Shown piece after piece: positions 6,727 through 13,593 of a DNA stretch of 16,305 nucleotides. The notes beneath the pieces are model-generated. The model was not told the DNA's origin. It saw nothing but the letters and a program-made list of their open reading frames with translations, and searched no databases. How positions within the stretch are numbered: the stretch's first letter is position 1; the number at the start of each line of letters is the position of its first letter. The position numbers were made by a program, and so were the translations under genes. The DNA comes from an uncultured Oscillibacter sp. (GTDB lineage: Bacteria; Bacillota; Clostridia; Oscillospirales; Oscillospiraceae): assembly GCA_910587875.1 (NCBI GenBank), contig CAJUOD010000064.1, positions 1 through 16,305 of the forward strand. Direction: 5' to 3'.

Positions 6727-7164
6727 GTGAAAACCGTCACCATCTACACCGACGGGGCCTGTTCCGGGAACCCCGGCCCCGGGGGCTGGGGGGCCATCCT
6801 GATGTACGGGGAGCATAAAAAGGAGCTCTCCGGCGGGGAGGCCCAGACCACCAACAACCGCATGGAGCTTACCGCCGTCATCCAGGCCCTGAGCTGTTTA
6901 AAGGAGCCCTGCGCCGTGGAGCTCTGGTCCGACTCCAAGTATCTCATCGACGCCCTGGAGAAGGGCTGGGCCAAGGGCTGGCGGGCCAAGGGCTGGATCA
7001 AGTCCGACAAAAAGCCCGCCCTGAACCCGGACCTGTGGGAGCGCCTTCTGGACCTGACGGAGGTCCACCAGCTCCGCTGCCACTGGGTGAAGGGCCACGC
7101 CGAGAACGCGTTCAACAACCGCTGCGACGAGCTGGCGGTGGCGGAGAGCCGGAAGTTCAAATGA
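6727..7164 (+). CDS. rnhA: Ribonuclease HI
   Basis: Degrades the RNA strand of RNA-DNA hybrids (R-loops, Okazaki primers). From GTG 6727 the protein has 145 residues, and its catalytic residues fall close to E. coli numbering: D9 (TDGACSGNPGPGG), E47 (NRMELTA), D69 (LWSDSKYL), H124 (VKGHAEN) and D134 (NNRCDELA). The basic handle region WAKGWRAKGW is present, so this is a full bacterial type 1 enzyme. GTG is chosen over an in-frame ATG at 6700, because that ATG lies inside the toxin gene and GGGAGGG at 6714-6720 is correctly spaced for 6727. The 13-nt gap after the toxin gene implies shared transcription from the toxin-antitoxin promoter. No separate promoter is visible. Confidence 0.96.
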   Translation: MKTVTIYTDGACSGNPGPGGWGAILMYGEHKKELSGGEAQTTNNRMELTAVIQALSCLKEPCAVELWSDSKYLIDALEKGWAKGWRAKGWIKSDKKPALNPDLWERLLDLTEVHQLRCHWVKGHAENAFNNRCDELAVAESRKFK

Positions 7165-7173
7165 TTTCCATCA

Positions 7174-7203
7174 TTCACAAACTGTTTACACCCGACTCAT
7201 AAT
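7174..7203 (+). promoter_or_regulatory. Possible promoter of a short RNA or leader
   Basis: TTCACA at 7174-7179 and CATAAT at 7198-7203 each match the sigma-A consensus at 5 of 6 positions, with an 18-nt spacer. It lies just after rnhA and would start transcription near 7210. Confidence 0.4.
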
Positions 7204-7209
7204 TTCGCA

Positions 7210-7319
7210 AAGAGTTTTGGGTACAGTAAGCATCAGCAAAGGGTACTCCCAGCCCGATGCGTTTTCTCCCTCCTAAAATAAACACACACGGAAGACGGAC
7301 CGCCTAGCGGTCCGTTTTT
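7210..7319 (+). ncRNA. Candidate small RNA or 5' leader ending in a terminator
   Basis: About 110 nt without a plausible coding frame, bounded by a possible promoter and a strong terminator. GCATC (7230-7234) pairs with GATGC (7256-7260), enclosing GGG/CCC (7241-7243 and 7248-7250). A competing hairpin uses GGGTAC (7219-7224) with GTACTC (7243-7248). A pyrimidine run TTTTCTCCCTCCT follows at 7262-7274 in an unpaired stretch and is complementary to Shine-Dalgarno sequence. This looks like a Gram-positive sRNA. It could equally be an attenuated leader for the gene at 7421. No known riboswitch consensus was recognised. Confidence 0.3.
7295..7319 (+). terminator. Rho-independent terminator
   Basis: ACGGACCGC (7295-7303) and GCGGTCCGT (7307-7315) form a perfect 9-bp stem with a CTA triloop, merging into a TTTTT run. 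It ends the toxin-antitoxin/rnhA unit and any short RNA starting near 7210. Confidence 0.92.
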
Positions 7320-7359
7320 CGTTGCCCCCTTATCATTTCCGGGGCCGGGCCGATATGGT

Positions 7360-7379
7360 ATTTGTAAAGGAATACAAAT
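7360..7379. promoter_or_regulatory. Inverted repeat upstream of the paralogue pair
   Basis: ATTTGTA (7360-7366) and TACAAAT (7373-7379) are perfect 7-nt arms separated by 6 nt, placed 41 nt before the start at 7421. A weak promoter-like pair TTATCA (7330-7335) and TATGGT (7354-7359), spacer 18, lies just upstream, so the repeat would cover the transcription start. Operator role is inferred. Confidence 0.4.
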
Positions 7380-7420
7380 CTGGAAGGTAAAGGAGTACGG
7401 AAAAAAGGAGACACATAAGC

Positions 7421-8089
7421 ATGAGGCTGCAAGGATATGACCCGGTTTTTACGAACCGGGCAAGGGGGAGCTCCCCGTACCGGGGCCGGAGCGCTGGGAC
7501 AAGTTTTATGGACCAGCTGAAAAGCGCCGCCGCCCCGGAACAGGCGGCGGATTCCCTGGACCTGACGAAAACCGATGAGGGACTGCGAGACCTCCTCCAC
7601 AAGCTGACCCCCGGGTCCAGGGACGTGCTGGGCCGGATGGAGGCGGGGAAGAAGGACATTTCCCAGGAGGAGTGGACCGGACTCTGCAAGGAGCTGGAGG
7701 CCCTGGGGGCCATCTCCAAGGACGACTTTCAGTACACCCAGGCCGGGTGGCGCGTGATCCCCCTGGGCTATTGGGGCGAGGACGGGGAGTTCGTCAGGTA
7801 CGACACGGTCTCCATCATGAAGAACAAGCTGCCGGACGTGGGGCACAGCCGGGGAGGACAGTGGATCTGCCCGGACGAGTATGATTGGAAGGGGGACCCT
7901 CTGGCCTACCTGGACAACTGGATGAAATCCCTCTACAGCTGGCGCAGCGACATGGCCCGGGCGCGGAAGGAGGACGGATCTCCCAAATACAGCGACTTCT
8001 CTCCCATTACCGACCAGATCAATTCCTGCCAAAAGGTCACGGACCTGGTCCGGGCGCTGTGGAAGTGCGAAGAGGGGGCGGTCCTGTGA
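7421..8089 (+). CDS. Hypothetical protein, first of a tandem paralogue pair
   Basis: 222 residues, family not recognised. There is no signal peptide or membrane segment. The N-terminal 45 residues are low-complexity and probably disordered. The rest contains LTPGSRDVLGRMEAG, ISQEEWTGLCKELEALGAIS, VIPLGYWG, GDPLAYLDNWMKSLYSW, and the motif EDGSPKYSDFSP at 184-195. All of these are matched in the next gene. ATG 7421 has AAAAAAGGAG about 11 nt upstream. The stop overlaps the next start in a GTGA arrangement. It is probably a cytoplasmic helical protein. Nothing in the sequence assigns a biochemical role, and adjacent genes give no clear hint. Confidence 0.85.
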   Translation: MRLQGYDPVFTNRARGSSPYRGRSAGTSFMDQLKSAAAPEQAADSLDLTKTDEGLRDLLHKLTPGSRDVLGRMEAGKKDISQEEWTGLCKELEALGAISKDDFQYTQAGWRVIPLGYWGEDGEFVRYDTVSIMKNKLPDVGHSRGGQWICPDEYDWKGDPLAYLDNWMKSLYSWRSDMARARKEDGSPKYSDFSPITDQINSCQKVTDLVRALWKCEEGAVL

Positions 8090-8667
8090 GCGGCGGAGTC
8101 GACTGCATCGTCAACAACACCGGCGTCCCTTCCTCGGAGTGGGGAAAGTACAAGCCGGCGGGGGTGAACCCCGACGGGCCCTCGGTGGACTTCTCAGACC
8201 TCCTCTCCGGCAAAAAACAGGAGATCGCCTCCAAGCTCACCGACGGGGCGAAGAGAACCTTACAGCGGCTGAAGGCCAATCCGAATTCCATTTCCAAGCG
8301 GGACTGGATGGACCTGACCCACGAGCTGAATGCCATGGGGGCCATCAGTGATTTGGATTACCAGGGGACCAACATGATGTTTCACCTGGTGCCCCTGGGG
8401 GACATGGACAACCCCTATCCCACCTCGGCGGACATGCGGGACACCCTGGACCGGATCAACCAGTGGCCGGGGAATCCCCTGGACTATCTGGATCAGTGGG
8501 CCTTCGCCCTGAAGAAGTGGGGCGCGGGACTGTCCCGGGAGCGGAATCCCGACGGAACGCCCAAGTACAAGGACGTGTCTCCGGTCTACAGCCAGGCGGC
8601 GGCCTGCGGCCGGGTGTCCAGCCTCATCAAGGGGCTGCTGATGACGGACCTGTGGACGTCTAAATAA
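8086..8667 (+). CDS. Hypothetical protein, second of a tandem paralogue pair
   Basis: 193 residues from GTG 8086, which overlaps the stop of the first paralogue (GTGA). A G-rich site AGAGGGGG lies at about 8071-8078. The frame is open back to 7885, but that part is antisense-free shadow inside the first gene, so GTG 8086 is the natural start. It shares with its neighbour LTDGAKRTLQRLKAN, ISKRDWMDLTHELNAMGAIS, LVPLGDM, GNPLDYLDQWAFALKKW and DGTPKYKDVSP (156-166). The 5' half of the first protein (disordered start) is shortened here. The two arose by duplication and probably work together, for example as a heterodimer (inference). A strong terminator follows 7 nt after the stop. Confidence 0.82.
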   Translation: MSGGVDCIVNNTGVPSSEWGKYKPAGVNPDGPSVDFSDLLSGKKQEIASKLTDGAKRTLQRLKANPNSISKRDWMDLTHELNAMGAISDLDYQGTNMMFHLVPLGDMDNPYPTSADMRDTLDRINQWPGNPLDYLDQWAFALKKWGAGLSRERNPDGTPKYKDVSPVYSQAAACGRVSSLIKGLLMTDLWTSK

Positions 8668-8673
8668 AAAGAG

Positions 8674-8700
8674 GCGGGACGGCGCTGCCGTCCCGCTTTT
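8674..8700 (+). terminator. Rho-independent terminator
   Basis: GCGGGACGGC (8674-8683) and GCCGTCCCGC (8687-8696) form a perfect 10-bp stem with a GCT triloop, followed by TTTTCTT and preceded by AAAAAGA. It ends the paralogue pair. Confidence 0.92.
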
Positions 8701-8707
8701 CTTGCCC

Positions 8708-8736
8708 TTGATAAACCCCGCCAAACAGTATAAAAT
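8708..8736 (+). promoter_or_regulatory. Sigma-A promoter of the nadE operon
   Basis: TTGATA at 8708-8713 and TAAAAT at 8731-8736 with a 17-nt spacer; each box matches 5 of 6 consensus positions. It starts 8 nt after the preceding terminator run and 38 nt before the nadE start, with GGAGGG at 8761-8766 between. Confidence 0.72.
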
Positions 8737-8773
8737 AGACCCGTCAAAAACATCCACACAGGAGGGATCCAAT

Positions 8774-10687
8774 ATGAGAGACGGATTCATCAGCGTGGCC
8801 TGCGGCGCGCCCAAGCTGCGCCTGGCGGACTGCGCCTATAACGCCGAGCAGACCTTTCAGATGATGCGCTCCGCCGAGAAGGCGGGGGTCAAGGTCCTGG
8901 TCCTGCCGGAGCTGAGCCTGACGGGCTACACCTGCGAGGACCTCTTCTATCAGGACGCGCTCCTCCGGGAGGCGGAGGAGGCTCTGAAAACTGTCCTGGC
9001 CGCCACGAGGAACCTAGAGGTGGTCACCGCCCTGGGAATGCCGCTGCGAGTCCACAACGAATTGTATAACTGCGCTGCTGTTATACAAAAAGGAAAGATT
9101 CTGGGAGTGGTCCCCAAGACTCACCTGCCCAACTACGGCGAGTTTTACGAGAAGCGCTGGTTCGCCGCCGCCCCGGAGGAGCCGGAGAGCCTCCCCCTGC
9201 TGGGGCAGGAGTTTGTCACCTTCGGCGCGGGGCAGGTGTTCCGCTGCGAGAATATCCCCGGCCTGGTGCTGGGCTTTGAGATCTGCGAGGACCTCTGGTC
9301 CCCGGACTCCCCCTCCGTCCAGATGGCCAAGGACGGGGCCACGATTATCGGCAACCTCTCCGCCAGCAACGACTTGGTGGGCAAGGACGCCTACCGCCGC
9401 CAGCTGGTGACCACGCAGAGCGCCAAGCTCCTCTGCGGCTACGTCTACGCCAGCGCCGGGGCGGGGGAGTCCACCGCCGACCTGGTCTTCGGAGCCCACC
9501 AGCTCATCGCGGAGGACGGGACCCTCCTGGCGGAGCGCCGCTTCGAGGGCGGGCTGCTGGTGTCGGAAATTGACGTGCAGCGCCTGGCCTATGAGCGCCG
9601 CCGGACCCAGTCCCTGGGGGCGGGGTCCGGGAACGGGGGCTGTGAGGAGACCTTCACCCTGACGGAGGGAACGACCAAGCTGACCCGCCACGTGTCCCCC
9701 ATGCCCTTCGTCCCCGAGGGGAAGGAGGACCGGGACGCCCGCTGCCGGGAGATTCTGCTGCTGGCCTCTCTGGGGCTCAAGCAGCGGCTGGAGCACACCG
9801 GGGCGAAATGCGCCGTGGTGGGTCTCTCCGGCGGGCTGGACTCCACCCTGGCGGTGCTGATCACCGGCCTTGCCATGAAGCTGCTGGACCGGCCCCTGAC
9901 GGATATCATCGCCGTCACCATGCCCTGCTTCGGCACCACGGACCGGACCCGGAACAACGCCGTGATTCTTGCCGAGCAGATGGGGGCGACGCTTCGGACC
10001 GTGGACATCTCCCAATCCGTCCGGAGCCACTTCCGGGACATCGGCCACGACCCGGAGGACCACTCCGTCACCTATGAGAACGCCCAGGCCCGGGAGCGGA
10101 CTCAGGTGCTCATGGACGTCGCCAACGAAAACGGCGGGCTTGTCATCGGCACGGGGGACTTAAGCGAGCTGGCCCTGGGCTGGTGCACCTACAACGGGGA
10201 TCACATGAGCATGTACGGGGTCAACGCCTCCATCCCCAAGACCCTGGTCCGGCACCTGGTGGGCTACCTCTCCCGGGACGGGGAGGAGCCGGAGCTCCAC
10301 GACGTGCTGGAGGACATCCTGGACACCCCCGTGTCCCCGGAGCTGCTGCCCGCCGTCCAGGGGGAGATCAGCCAGCGGACCGAGGACCTGGTGGGGCCCT
10401 ATGAGCTCCACGACTTCTTCCTGTACTATATCATCCGCTGGGGCTTCGCCCCGGGGAAGGTCTTCCGCCTGGCCCAGCATGCCCTGGGGCGGAAGTACAG
10501 CCGGGAGGTCATTTTGAAGTGGCTGAAGAGCTTCTACCGCCGCTTCTTCACCCAGCAGTTCAAGCGGGACTGCGTCCCGAACGGGCCCAAGATCGGCACG
10601 GTCTCCCTGTCCCCCCGGGGGGATTGGCGGATGCCGTCGGACGCCCAGGCCGCGTTGTGGCTGGCGGAGGTGGAGGGGTTACAATGA
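8774..10687 (+). CDS. nadE: Glutamine-dependent NAD+ synthetase
   Basis: Last step of NAD synthesis: amidates nicotinic acid adenine dinucleotide with glutamine-derived ammonia and ATP. 637 residues, the two-domain form. The N-terminal nitrilase-type glutaminase shows the triad E46 (LPELSLTGY), K115 (VPKTHLPNYGEF) and C171 (EICEDLWSPDSP). The C-terminal synthetase has the ATP pyrophosphatase loop SGGLDS at 352-357, then IGTGDLSELALGW and YGVNASIPKTLV. ATG 8774 is chosen over the in-frame start at 8702, because GGAGGG is correctly spaced and 8702 lies upstream of the promoter. First gene of a four-gene operon; its TGA overlaps the next ATG. Confidence 0.97.
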   Translation: MRDGFISVACGAPKLRLADCAYNAEQTFQMMRSAEKAGVKVLVLPELSLTGYTCEDLFYQDALLREAEEALKTVLAATRNLEVVTALGMPLRVHNELYNCAAVIQKGKILGVVPKTHLPNYGEFYEKRWFAAAPEEPESLPLLGQEFVTFGAGQVFRCENIPGLVLGFEICEDLWSPDSPSVQMAKDGATIIGNLSASNDLVGKDAYRRQLVTTQSAKLLCGYVYASAGAGESTADLVFGAHQLIAEDGTLLAERRFEGGLLVSEIDVQRLAYERRRTQSLGAGSGNGGCEETFTLTEGTTKLTRHVSPMPFVPEGKEDRDARCREILLLASLGLKQRLEHTGAKCAVVGLSGGLDSTLAVLITGLAMKLLDRPLTDIIAVTMPCFGTTDRTRNNAVILAEQMGATLRTVDISQSVRSHFRDIGHDPEDHSVTYENAQARERTQVLMDVANENGGLVIGTGDLSELALGWCTYNGDHMSMYGVNASIPKTLVRHLVGYLSRDGEEPELHDVLEDILDTPVSPELLPAVQGEISQRTEDLVGPYELHDFFLYYIIRWGFAPGKVFRLAQHALGRKYSREVILKWLKSFYRRFFTQQFKRDCVPNGPKIGTVSLSPRGDWRMPSDAQAALWLAEVEGLQ

Positions 10688-11937
10688 GAAAGGCATTGTG
10701 CGCGGCCCTGTTTCTGGCCCTCCTCCTCACCGGCTGCGGCGGGGAACTGGTGCCGGACGCGCCGGAGGTCCCGGACCCGCCCCAAGCGGAGAGCCCTGAA
10801 ACGCCGCCGGAGGCCCCGGAGGAGCCCCAGGAGCCGGAGGAGCCCGAGGATTCCGAGGAGGCCGCCCTCCTGGCCCTTCTGGGGGACCTGACCCTGGAGG
10901 AGAAGGTGGGCCAGCTCTTTTTCGTCCGGGTCCCGGCGGAAAACGCCGTGGAGGATATCGTGACCTACCGCCTGGGGGGCTACCTCCTCTTTGGCCGGGA
11001 CACCCAGGATAAAACCGCCAACGACCTGATCCAGACCATCTGGTCCTATCAGGGCGCGTCGGGAAGGATCCCCCTGCTCATCGGCGTGGACGAGGAGGGG
11101 GGCACCGTGGTCCGGGTCAGCTCGAACCCCCATCTGCGGAGCAGGAAATTCTCCAGCCCCCGGAAGCTCATGGAGCTGGAAGAGGGGGACCATGTCGGGG
11201 CTGTGGAGAGAGAGACGGAGGAAAAGAGCATCCTCCTGAAACGCCTGGGCTTCAACGTCAACCTGAACCCGGTGGCGGACGTGTCCAAGAACCCCGGCGA
11301 TTTTATCCACGACCGGACCTACGGCGACAGCGCCGAGGCGGCCGCCTCCTATGCCTCCCGGGTGGTGGAGGTCCAGTGTGTTTACGGCCTGGGCAGCGTG
11401 CTGAAGCACTTCCCCGGCTACGGAAACAACCGGGACACCCACACCGGCGTCGCCGTGGACGAGCGGCCCATGGAGACCTTCCTGGAGGAGGATTTCAAGC
11501 CCTTCCGGGAGGCCATCGCCACGGGGGAGGCTTACCGCCCCCTGCCCGCCGTGCTGGTGAGCCACAATATTGTCACCTGCATGGACCCGGACCTCCCCGC
11601 GTCCCTCTCCCCGGAGGTCCACCGGATCCTCCGGGAGGACCTGGGCTTTGAGGGCGTCGTCATGACCGACGACCTGGCTATGAGCGCCGTGTCCGCCTAT
11701 GCCGCCGACGGGAACGTGGCGGTGATGTCCATCCAGGCCGGGAACGACCTGGTGGTGACCACGGACTACCGGACCCAGATCCCCCGGGTCATCCAGGCCG
11801 TGCGGGACGGCGCGCTGGAGGAAGGCCTGATTGATGAAGCCTGTCTCCGGGTGCTTCGCTGGAAGCTGGAGCTGGGCCTGCTGGCGCCGGGGGAGGATGG
11901 GGAGCTCTATAACATCCCCCTGCCGGATGTGACCTGA
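10684..11937 (+). CDS. GH3 beta-N-acetylglucosaminidase-like lipoprotein
   Basis: 417 residues. Lipoprotein signal with LLTGC, acylated cysteine at C18; then a proline/glutamate-rich linker (about 23-60) that tethers the enzyme; then a GH3 barrel starting at LTLEEKVGQLFF. Catalytic features: nucleophile D329 in VMTDDLAMS, and the general acid/base loop KHFPGYGNNRDTH with D251 and H253, which is the NagZ-type Asp-His dyad. The loop has tyrosine where NagZ usually has the second histidine (KHFPGHG). Expected role: trimming N-acetylglucosamine from muropeptides during wall recycling, at the outer membrane face. Substrate specificity is inferred. ATG 10684 overlaps the nadE stop (ATGA), so the genes are coupled. 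The nagZ name is not assigned, because Gram-positive members vary. Confidence 0.9.
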   Translation: MRKALCAALFLALLLTGCGGELVPDAPEVPDPPQAESPETPPEAPEEPQEPEEPEDSEEAALLALLGDLTLEEKVGQLFFVRVPAENAVEDIVTYRLGGYLLFGRDTQDKTANDLIQTIWSYQGASGRIPLLIGVDEEGGTVVRVSSNPHLRSRKFSSPRKLMELEEGDHVGAVERETEEKSILLKRLGFNVNLNPVADVSKNPGDFIHDRTYGDSAEAAASYASRVVEVQCVYGLGSVLKHFPGYGNNRDTHTGVAVDERPMETFLEEDFKPFREAIATGEAYRPLPAVLVSHNIVTCMDPDLPASLSPEVHRILREDLGFEGVVMTDDLAMSAVSAYAADGNVAVMSIQAGNDLVVTTDYRTQIPRVIQAVRDGALEEGLIDEACLRVLRWKLELGLLAPGEDGELYNIPLPDVT

Positions 11938-11951
11938 AAGGAGGACATAGG

Positions 11952-13109
11952 ATGACCCAAAAACTCTACTACGACGACGCCTTCCTCCGGGAGTTCCCCG
12001 CCACGGTCCTCTCCTGCGAGGCCGCCGGGGAGGTCTGGAAGGTGGTCCTGGACCAGACGGCCTTCTACCCCGAGGGGGGCGGACAGCCCGCCGACCACGG
12101 CGTTTTGAGAACCCCGGCGGGGGAGGTCCCCGTCACCGACGTACATGAAAAAGACGGCGCGGTGGTCCACACCTGCTCCGCCCCGGTGGAGCCGGGAACG
12201 GTGGTCACCGGCGTCCTGGACTGGGCCCGGCGCTTCGACCACATGCAGCAGCACTCCGGAGAGCACATCATCAGCGGCGTCCTCTGCCGGCTGTACCACT
12301 GCGACAACGTGGGCTTCCACCTGGGGGCGGAGGCCGTCACCATTGACTACAATACGGACATCACCTGGGAGCAGGCCCTGGAGGCGGAGCGCCTGGCCAA
12401 TGAGGCCGTCTGGGCGGACCGGGAGGTGGAGATCACCTACCCGTCCCCCGAGGAGCTGGCGGCCCTGGACTACCGGAGCAAGAAAGAGCTCAGCGGCCAG
12501 GTGCGCATCGTGGAGTTCCCGGAGGCGGACCGCTGCGCCTGCTGCGGCACCCACGTGGAGCGGGCGGGCCAGGCGGGCCCCATCAAGGTCCTCTCCTGCC
12601 AGAAATTCCGGGAGGGGGTCCGGATTGAGCTTCTCTGCGGGGCCCGGGCCCTCCGGTATCTCTCCGGGACCTATGACCAGGCCAGGGCCATCGGCCAGAG
12701 GCTCAGCGTGAAGCCCCTGGAGACCCTGGTGGCGGTGGAGCGGCTGGAGGACGAGCTCTCCGCCGCCAAGGCCCGGATCGCGGACCTGGAGCAGACGGCC
12801 TTCGCCGCCATTGCCGCCGAGCAGGCGGGGCGGGGAGATGTGGTCCTCTTCCAGTCCCCCATGCGCCCGGACAGCCTCCGCCGCCTGGCGGACGCCGTGG
12901 GCAAGAGCTGCGGCGGGCTGGCGGCGGTCTTCTCCGGCGAGGGGGAGAAGTGGAGCTATGCCCTGGTCCGGGCGGACGGTGCGGACATTTCTCCCCTGGT
13001 AAAGGAACTGAACCAGGCCCTCCAGGGCCGGGGCGGAGGCCGGAACGGCTTCGCCCAGGGCAGCGTGGCGGCGGGCCGGGAGGCCATCGAGGAATTTTTC
13101 AGGAGGTGA
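11952..13109 (+). CDS. Alanyl-tRNA editing protein (AlaX family, DHHA1-containing)
   Basis: Stand-alone homologue of the AlaRS editing domain, which removes serine or glycine wrongly attached to tRNA-Ala. 385 residues, the long AlaX form. The N-terminal part carries FYPEGGGQPAD (38-48). The zinc ligands are HSGEH (H101, H105) and CCGTH (C197, H201). A coiled segment around 255-280 leads to a C-terminal DHHA1-like domain ending in a glycine-rich stretch with NGFAQGSV. All four metal ligands are present, so it should be active. ATG 11952 has AAAGGAGGA at 11936-11944. It follows the GH3 gene by 14 nt. Confidence 0.94.
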   Translation: MTQKLYYDDAFLREFPATVLSCEAAGEVWKVVLDQTAFYPEGGGQPADHGVLRTPAGEVPVTDVHEKDGAVVHTCSAPVEPGTVVTGVLDWARRFDHMQQHSGEHIISGVLCRLYHCDNVGFHLGAEAVTIDYNTDITWEQALEAERLANEAVWADREVEITYPSPEELAALDYRSKKELSGQVRIVEFPEADRCACCGTHVERAGQAGPIKVLSCQKFREGVRIELLCGARALRYLSGTYDQARAIGQRLSVKPLETLVAVERLEDELSAAKARIADLEQTAFAAIAAEQAGRGDVVLFQSPMRPDSLRRLADAVGKSCGGLAAVFSGEGEKWSYALVRADGADISPLVKELNQALQGRGGGRNGFAQGSVAAGREAIEEFFRR

Positions 13110-13113
13110 GCCG

Positions 13114-13425
13114 ATGAAATACGTGCTGGCGGAGTGGGACCACGACCTGGACGACGAGCCCTATCTGGTCTACTCCGAGCTGGACGGCAGCCGCCGGGAG
13201 GTCCGCCGGGTGGAATTCTACCGGAACGGAATCACCTTTTCCTACGGCGGCGAGCGGGGGAACGAGGGGGCGCTCAACCCGGAGCCCTTCCCGGAGGACC
13301 TGCGGGACCTCCCCGCCCCGGAGGAGGGGGACTTCTCCGCCCATGAGATCTCCCCGGGGCTGTTCTATGAGATCTGGAATCAGGCCCAGGAGCGGCCGGA
13401 TGGGTTTATGGGGATGTTTATGTAA
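13114..13425 (+). CDS. Small DUF6881-like protein
   Basis: 103 residues, acidic, without signal peptide or membrane segment. It opens with MKYVLAEWDHDLDDEPYLVYSELD, followed by RREVRRVEFYRNG, and later EISPGLFYEIWNQA. This arrangement (W-x-H-D, DEP, LYSE, EVRxVE, then a closing helix with W) recalls the DUF6881 family, of unknown function. The assignment is from memory of the pattern and should be checked. ATG 13114 lies 4 nt after the stop of the AlaX gene, whose last codons contain AGGAGG (13101-13106), so it is the last gene of the nadE operon. Confidence 0.75.
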   Translation: MKYVLAEWDHDLDDEPYLVYSELDGSRREVRRVEFYRNGITFSYGGERGNEGALNPEPFPEDLRDLPAPEEGDFSAHEISPGLFYEIWNQAQERPDGFMGMFM

Positions 13426-13453
13426 GCAGGGCTTTCCCCAGAAGCAAATTTTC

Positions 13454-13545
13454 CCCAGTGGGGCCCGGTCCCCTGACCGGGCCATTCCCCGCAAGCCCGG
13501 CACTCCCGGAGGAATGGCCTGCACAGGGGTGCAGGCCCCACAGGG
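13454..13545. repeat. Intergenic cloverleaf element with complementary loops
   Basis: Perfectly nested inverted repeats. Outer stem: GTGGGGCC (13458-13465) with GGCCCCAC (13534-13541), extended by CCC/GGG past one A-A mismatch. Arm A: CGGTC (13466-13470), loop CCCT, GACCG. Arm B: GGCCATTCC (13480-13488) with GGAATGGCC (13511-13519). Arm C: TGCAC (13520-13524), loop AGGG, GTGCA. The four stems abut with no unpaired junction bases. Loops A and C are complementary. Either an RNA fold at the end of the nadE operon or a REP-like palindromic repeat. No coding sequence. Confidence 0.75.
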
Positions 13546-13562
13546 TGTCCTATCGACAGAAG

Positions 13563-13590
13563 AAGGGCGGACCTATGTGTCCGCCCTTTT
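13563..13590. terminator. Terminator between convergent genes
   Basis: AAGGGCGGAC (13563-13572) and GTCCGCCCTT (13579-13588) form a 10-bp stem with a 6-nt loop and a TTTT run on the + strand. It ends the nadE operon. On the - strand it starts 6 nt after the stop of the sulfatase-fold gene, with a weaker CTTCTTCT tail, so it may serve both. Confidence 0.88.
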
Positions 13591-13593
13591 CCC

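Noticed and set aside
7210..7319. Known riboswitch (c-di-GMP, guanidine, THF, preQ1, c-di-AMP) upstream of 7421
   Set aside because: None of the conserved core sequences of these classes could be found by eye.
10519..10683. Upstream extension of the GH3 gene
   Set aside because: Would overlap nadE by 165 nt and place the lipoprotein signal in the middle of the protein; ATG 10684 gives a normal signal peptide.
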